Below, one piece after another: positions 6,160-7,296 of a stretch of DNA of 7,296 bases. The stretch spans positions 1 through 7,296 of the forward strand of contig MNZH01000016.1 of the NCBI GenBank assembly GCA_001873515.1. Reading direction: 5' to 3'. Source of the DNA: Parcubacteria group bacterium CG2_30_45_37 (GTDB lineage Bacteria > Patescibacteriota > Patescibacteriia > Patescibacteriales > GWC2-42-12). Each line of letters starts with the position of its first letter. The first letter of the stretch is position 1. Below the pieces are notes generated by a model. That model had not been told where the DNA came from, searched no databases, and saw only the letters and a list, made by a program, of their open reading frames with translations. The translations under genes were made by a program, and so were the position numbers.

Positions 6160-6414
6160 GCCGATAATTTTAAAAAAATATTTCCACTTCTGCCCGGTCC
6201 GGCAAAGCTCTTTGGTGTCGTTTAGGGCGACTAAAATTTTGGCGCGCGGGTTTTGCTTGCAAGCTTTAAAGACCGCGCTTCTTTTAAACTCGGGAATATT
6301 AAGCTCTTTTATTACCTCTAAAGCCAAATCCTGCCAAGCGTAAGTCGGCAGTTTCCCGGAAGCCTGTTTTTTAATTAAATCAGCCAATTTTTCCGGTCCC
6401 TTGTCTGTTTGCAT
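6154..6414 (-). CDS. Small conserved-looking protein of unknown function (86 aa)
   Basis: This short gene encodes 86 residues, predominantly helical and lysine-rich, with no signal peptide or transmembrane segment. Notable stretches are LPTYAWQDLALEVIKELNIP (22-41), FKRSAVFKACKQNP (43-56), ALNDTKELC (63-71) and WKYFFKII (77-84). I do not recognise a named family, although the pattern resembles small cytoplasmic proteins recurrent in Patescibacteria genomes (recollection, not tested). Evidence that it is real: composition matches the neighbouring genes, it fills what would otherwise be a gap, and a TGA-TATAAT extended -10 sits so close to the ATG that the message would be leaderless. The last six bases overlap the end of the dioxygenase-like gene on the other strand. 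Two cysteines (52, 71) are too few for a zinc site on their own. Nucleic-acid binding is possible from the basic charge but unproven. Confidence 0.7.
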   Translation of the reverse strand: MQTDKGPEKLADLIKKQASGKLPTYAWQDLALEVIKELNIPEFKRSAVFKACKQNPRAKILVALNDTKELCRTGQKWKYFFKIIGL

Positions 6415-6471
6415 ATTATAATTATATCATATATACTTGATATTTAATACATTATACTTAATACTAATTTA
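6415..6471. promoter_or_regulatory. Compact divergent promoter region between the 86-aa gene and def
   Basis: This 57-nt AT-rich gap serves two divergent genes. On the minus strand, positions 6429 to 6421 read TGA-TATAAT, placing the start of transcription at or next to the ATG at 6414; another TATAAT lies at 6456 to 6451. On the plus strand, TATACT (6453-6458) would start transcription about 7 nt before the def ATG; a TTGATA at 6437-6442 is a -35 candidate for the weaker AATACT (6460-6465). Spacing is imperfect for all of them, so exact assignments are uncertain. Confidence 0.45.
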
Positions 6472-6945
6472 ATGCCAATTTTTAAAATAATCACCGTTCC
6501 CAACCCGGTTTTAAGAAAAAAGTCCACCGAACTTGATTTTAAAACCATTAAGCCGCGGGAGTTAAACCGCCTGATTTCCGGCCTGATTAAAACCATGCTG
6601 GCGACCGACGGCGTGGGTTTGGCCGCGCCGCAAATCGGCAAAAATATCCGCTTAGCCGTCATTAACGCCAAAGACGGCGCCTTTGGTATTATTAATCCTC
6701 AAATCACTAAAAAATCATTCGCGCGCGAACTGGGCCAGGAAGGCTGCCTGTCCGTTCCGGGGATTTTCGGCCAGGTTAAAAGGCATAAAAAAATCACTCT
6801 AACCTACCGCGACCAAACCGGAAAAAAAATAAAGCTGGCCGCCCAAGGCATGATGGCGCGGGTTTTGCAGCATGAAATTGACCATCTGGACGGCATCCTT
6901 TTCATCGATAAAGCGACCAAAATAGAAAAAGAAACGAAATCTTAA
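6472..6945 (+). CDS. def: Peptide deformylase
   Basis: The 157-aa enzyme removes the formyl group from the N-terminal formylmethionine of new proteins as they leave the ribosome. All three family motifs are intact: GVGLAAPQIG (47-56), EGCLSVPG (90-97) with metal ligand Cys92, and QHEIDHLDG (133-141) with metal ligands His134 and His138 and catalytic Glu135. Length is near the usual 150-190, with a short lysine-rich tail. The start MPIFKIITVPNPVLRKKS is the standard family opening. It is followed on the same strand by fmt, a classic pairing, although a 99-bp palindromic repeat separates them. There is no Shine-Dalgarno; the upstream sequence is AT-rich promoter. Confidence 0.97.
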   Translation: MPIFKIITVPNPVLRKKSTELDFKTIKPRELNRLISGLIKTMLATDGVGLAAPQIGKNIRLAVINAKDGAFGIINPQITKKSFARELGQEGCLSVPGIFGQVKRHKKITLTYRDQTGKKIKLAAQGMMARVLQHEIDHLDGILFIDKATKIEKETKS

Positions 6946-6947
6946 TT

Positions 6948-7046
6948 TGTCATTGCGAGCGACTGAAAGGAGCGAAGCAATCTCGGGTTCCGTGAGCTTA
7001 ACCGGAGATTGCTTCGTCGCCTGATTACAGGCTCCTCGCAATGACA
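6948..7046. repeat. Paired inverted-repeat element between def and fmt
   Basis: This 99-bp palindromic unit fills almost the whole def-fmt gap. Outer blocks TGTCATTGCGAG (6948-6959) and CTCGCAATGACA (7035-7046) are perfect inverted copies, as are inner blocks CGAAGCAATCTC (6973-6984) and GAGATTGCTTCG (7005-7016). GGTT (6986-6989) and AACC (7000-7003) extend the inner stem around a 10-nt loop. The right arm carries its own mini-hairpin GCCTG-ATTA-CAGGC (7019-7032), the left arm a shorter unrelated centre. It begins 2 nt after the def stop and ends 6 nt before the fmt start. It is the same family as 1095-1233 but with a 20-nt rather than 60-nt loop. Confidence 0.92.
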
Positions 7047-7052
7047 GCTATT

Positions 7053-7296
7053 ATGAAAAAATTTAGAATAATTTTCATCGGTACCTCCGAGTTCGGCCTG
7101 CCGGCGCTCCAGGCCTTGACTCAAGAATCTGATTTTGAAATAGTCTTGGCCGTCACCCAGCCGGACAAGCCGGTTGGCAGAAAACAGCTGCTGGCCGCCT
7201 CGCCGATTAAGCAGGCGGCGGAAAAATTGGGCATCACTGTGCTGCAACCAGAATATATTATGGACATTAAAGAGAAAATCGCTTTACTGAAACCCG
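7053..7296 (+). CDS. fmt: Methionyl-tRNA formyltransferase, N-terminal 81 residues (cut by window end)
   Basis: The frame opens at ATG 7053 and runs off the window. The visible part is the start of the Rossmann-like formyltransferase domain. KKFRIIFIGTSEFGLPAL (2-19) matches the family's nucleotide-fold opening (the FxGTPxFA pattern), and TQPDKPVGR (40-48) with SPIKQAA (55-61) matches the conserved TQPDxPxGR ... SPVK region. The enzyme transfers formyl from 10-formyl-tetrahydrofolate to Met-tRNA of the initiator type. The loop between GR and SP looks slightly shortened and lacks the usual GKK-type run. The downstream catalytic motif and C-terminal tRNA-binding domain lie outside the window. 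It is paired with def, and its start is preceded by a palindromic repeat and no Shine-Dalgarno. Confidence 0.95.
   Translation, partial: MKKFRIIFIGTSEFGLPALQALTQESDFEIVLAVTQPDKPVGRKQLLAASPIKQAAEKLGITVLQPEYIMDIKEKIALLKP

Noticed and set aside
6160..6240. Rho-independent terminator after the clpB operon
   Set aside because: No GC-rich stem followed by a T run on the plus strand; the region is the coding 3' part of the convergent gene.
180..6945. Recoded TGA (as glycine in Gracilibacteria-type genomes)
   Set aside because: No in-frame TGA interrupts any gene and conserved glycines in motifs use GGN codons. TGA is also not used as a stop in the six complete genes (five TAA, one TAG), so the code is undetermined but looks standard.
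6799..7041. 80-codon minus-strand frame over the end of def and the repeat
   Set aside because: It is antisense to def motif 3 and also translates the repeat; no independent support.
132..7046. CRISPR-like reading of the three repeat copies
   Set aside because: Copies are kilobases apart, inverted rather than direct, and without regular spacers or cas genes.
6942..7247. 101-codon open frame on the minus strand across fmt and the repeat
   Set aside because: It lies antisense to fmt, and its C-terminal part is a translation of the palindromic repeat (CHCEEP...RRSNL type sequence), a well-known source of false gene calls.

Overview
The window looks like a piece of a small-genome bacterium, most likely of the Candidate Phyla Radiation (Patescibacteria). 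This is an inference from gene content and style, not from a marker gene. The grounds are compact gene packing with AT-rich gaps, almost no Shine-Dalgarno sequences, TAA/TAG stops only, a secreted protein with C-terminal repeats, and small proteins of a kind I associate with that group.

Layout. The minus strand at the left carries the first 42 codons of an unrecognised gene (1-128) and, upstream of it, a complete WecG/TagA/CpsF-family (GT26) glycosyltransferase (180-926). Positions 927-1243 are a divergent control region. It holds a minus-strand extended -10 promoter for the glycosyltransferase. On the plus strand it holds a TTGACA/TATATT promoter, a perfect CIRCE operator (1057-1083) over the predicted start of transcription, and a 139-bp inverted-repeat element. 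Then come clpB (1244-3871), a secreted 490-aa protein with a hydrolase-like N-domain and four repeats (3885-5357), and a class III extradiol dioxygenase-like protein (5371-6159). These three are on one strand with 13-nt gaps, so probably form one heat-regulated operon. A short convergent gene of unknown function (6154-6414, minus) shares its stop hexamer with the dioxygenase gene. A 57-bp AT-rich gap then leads into def (6472-6945), a second inverted-repeat element (6948-7046) and the start of fmt (7053 to the window end). def and fmt handle the two ends of N-formylmethionine metabolism.

What stands out. (1) The ClpB has a full ClpB-type coiled-coil middle domain, but between the D2 sensor-1 and arginine finger it carries an extended loop with an Ile-Gly-Phe tripeptide, placed like the ClpP-docking loop of ClpA/ClpC. 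It could be a disaggregase that also feeds a protease. (2) A dispersed palindromic element (TGTCATTGCGAG...CGAAGCAATCTC) occurs three times. Each time the same terminus lies 3-10 nt before a start codon that lacks a Shine-Dalgarno, once inside the CIRCE-controlled clpB leader. (3) Several starts look leaderless or nearly so. No tRNA, rRNA, CRISPR array, transposase gene or convincing rho-independent terminator was seen.
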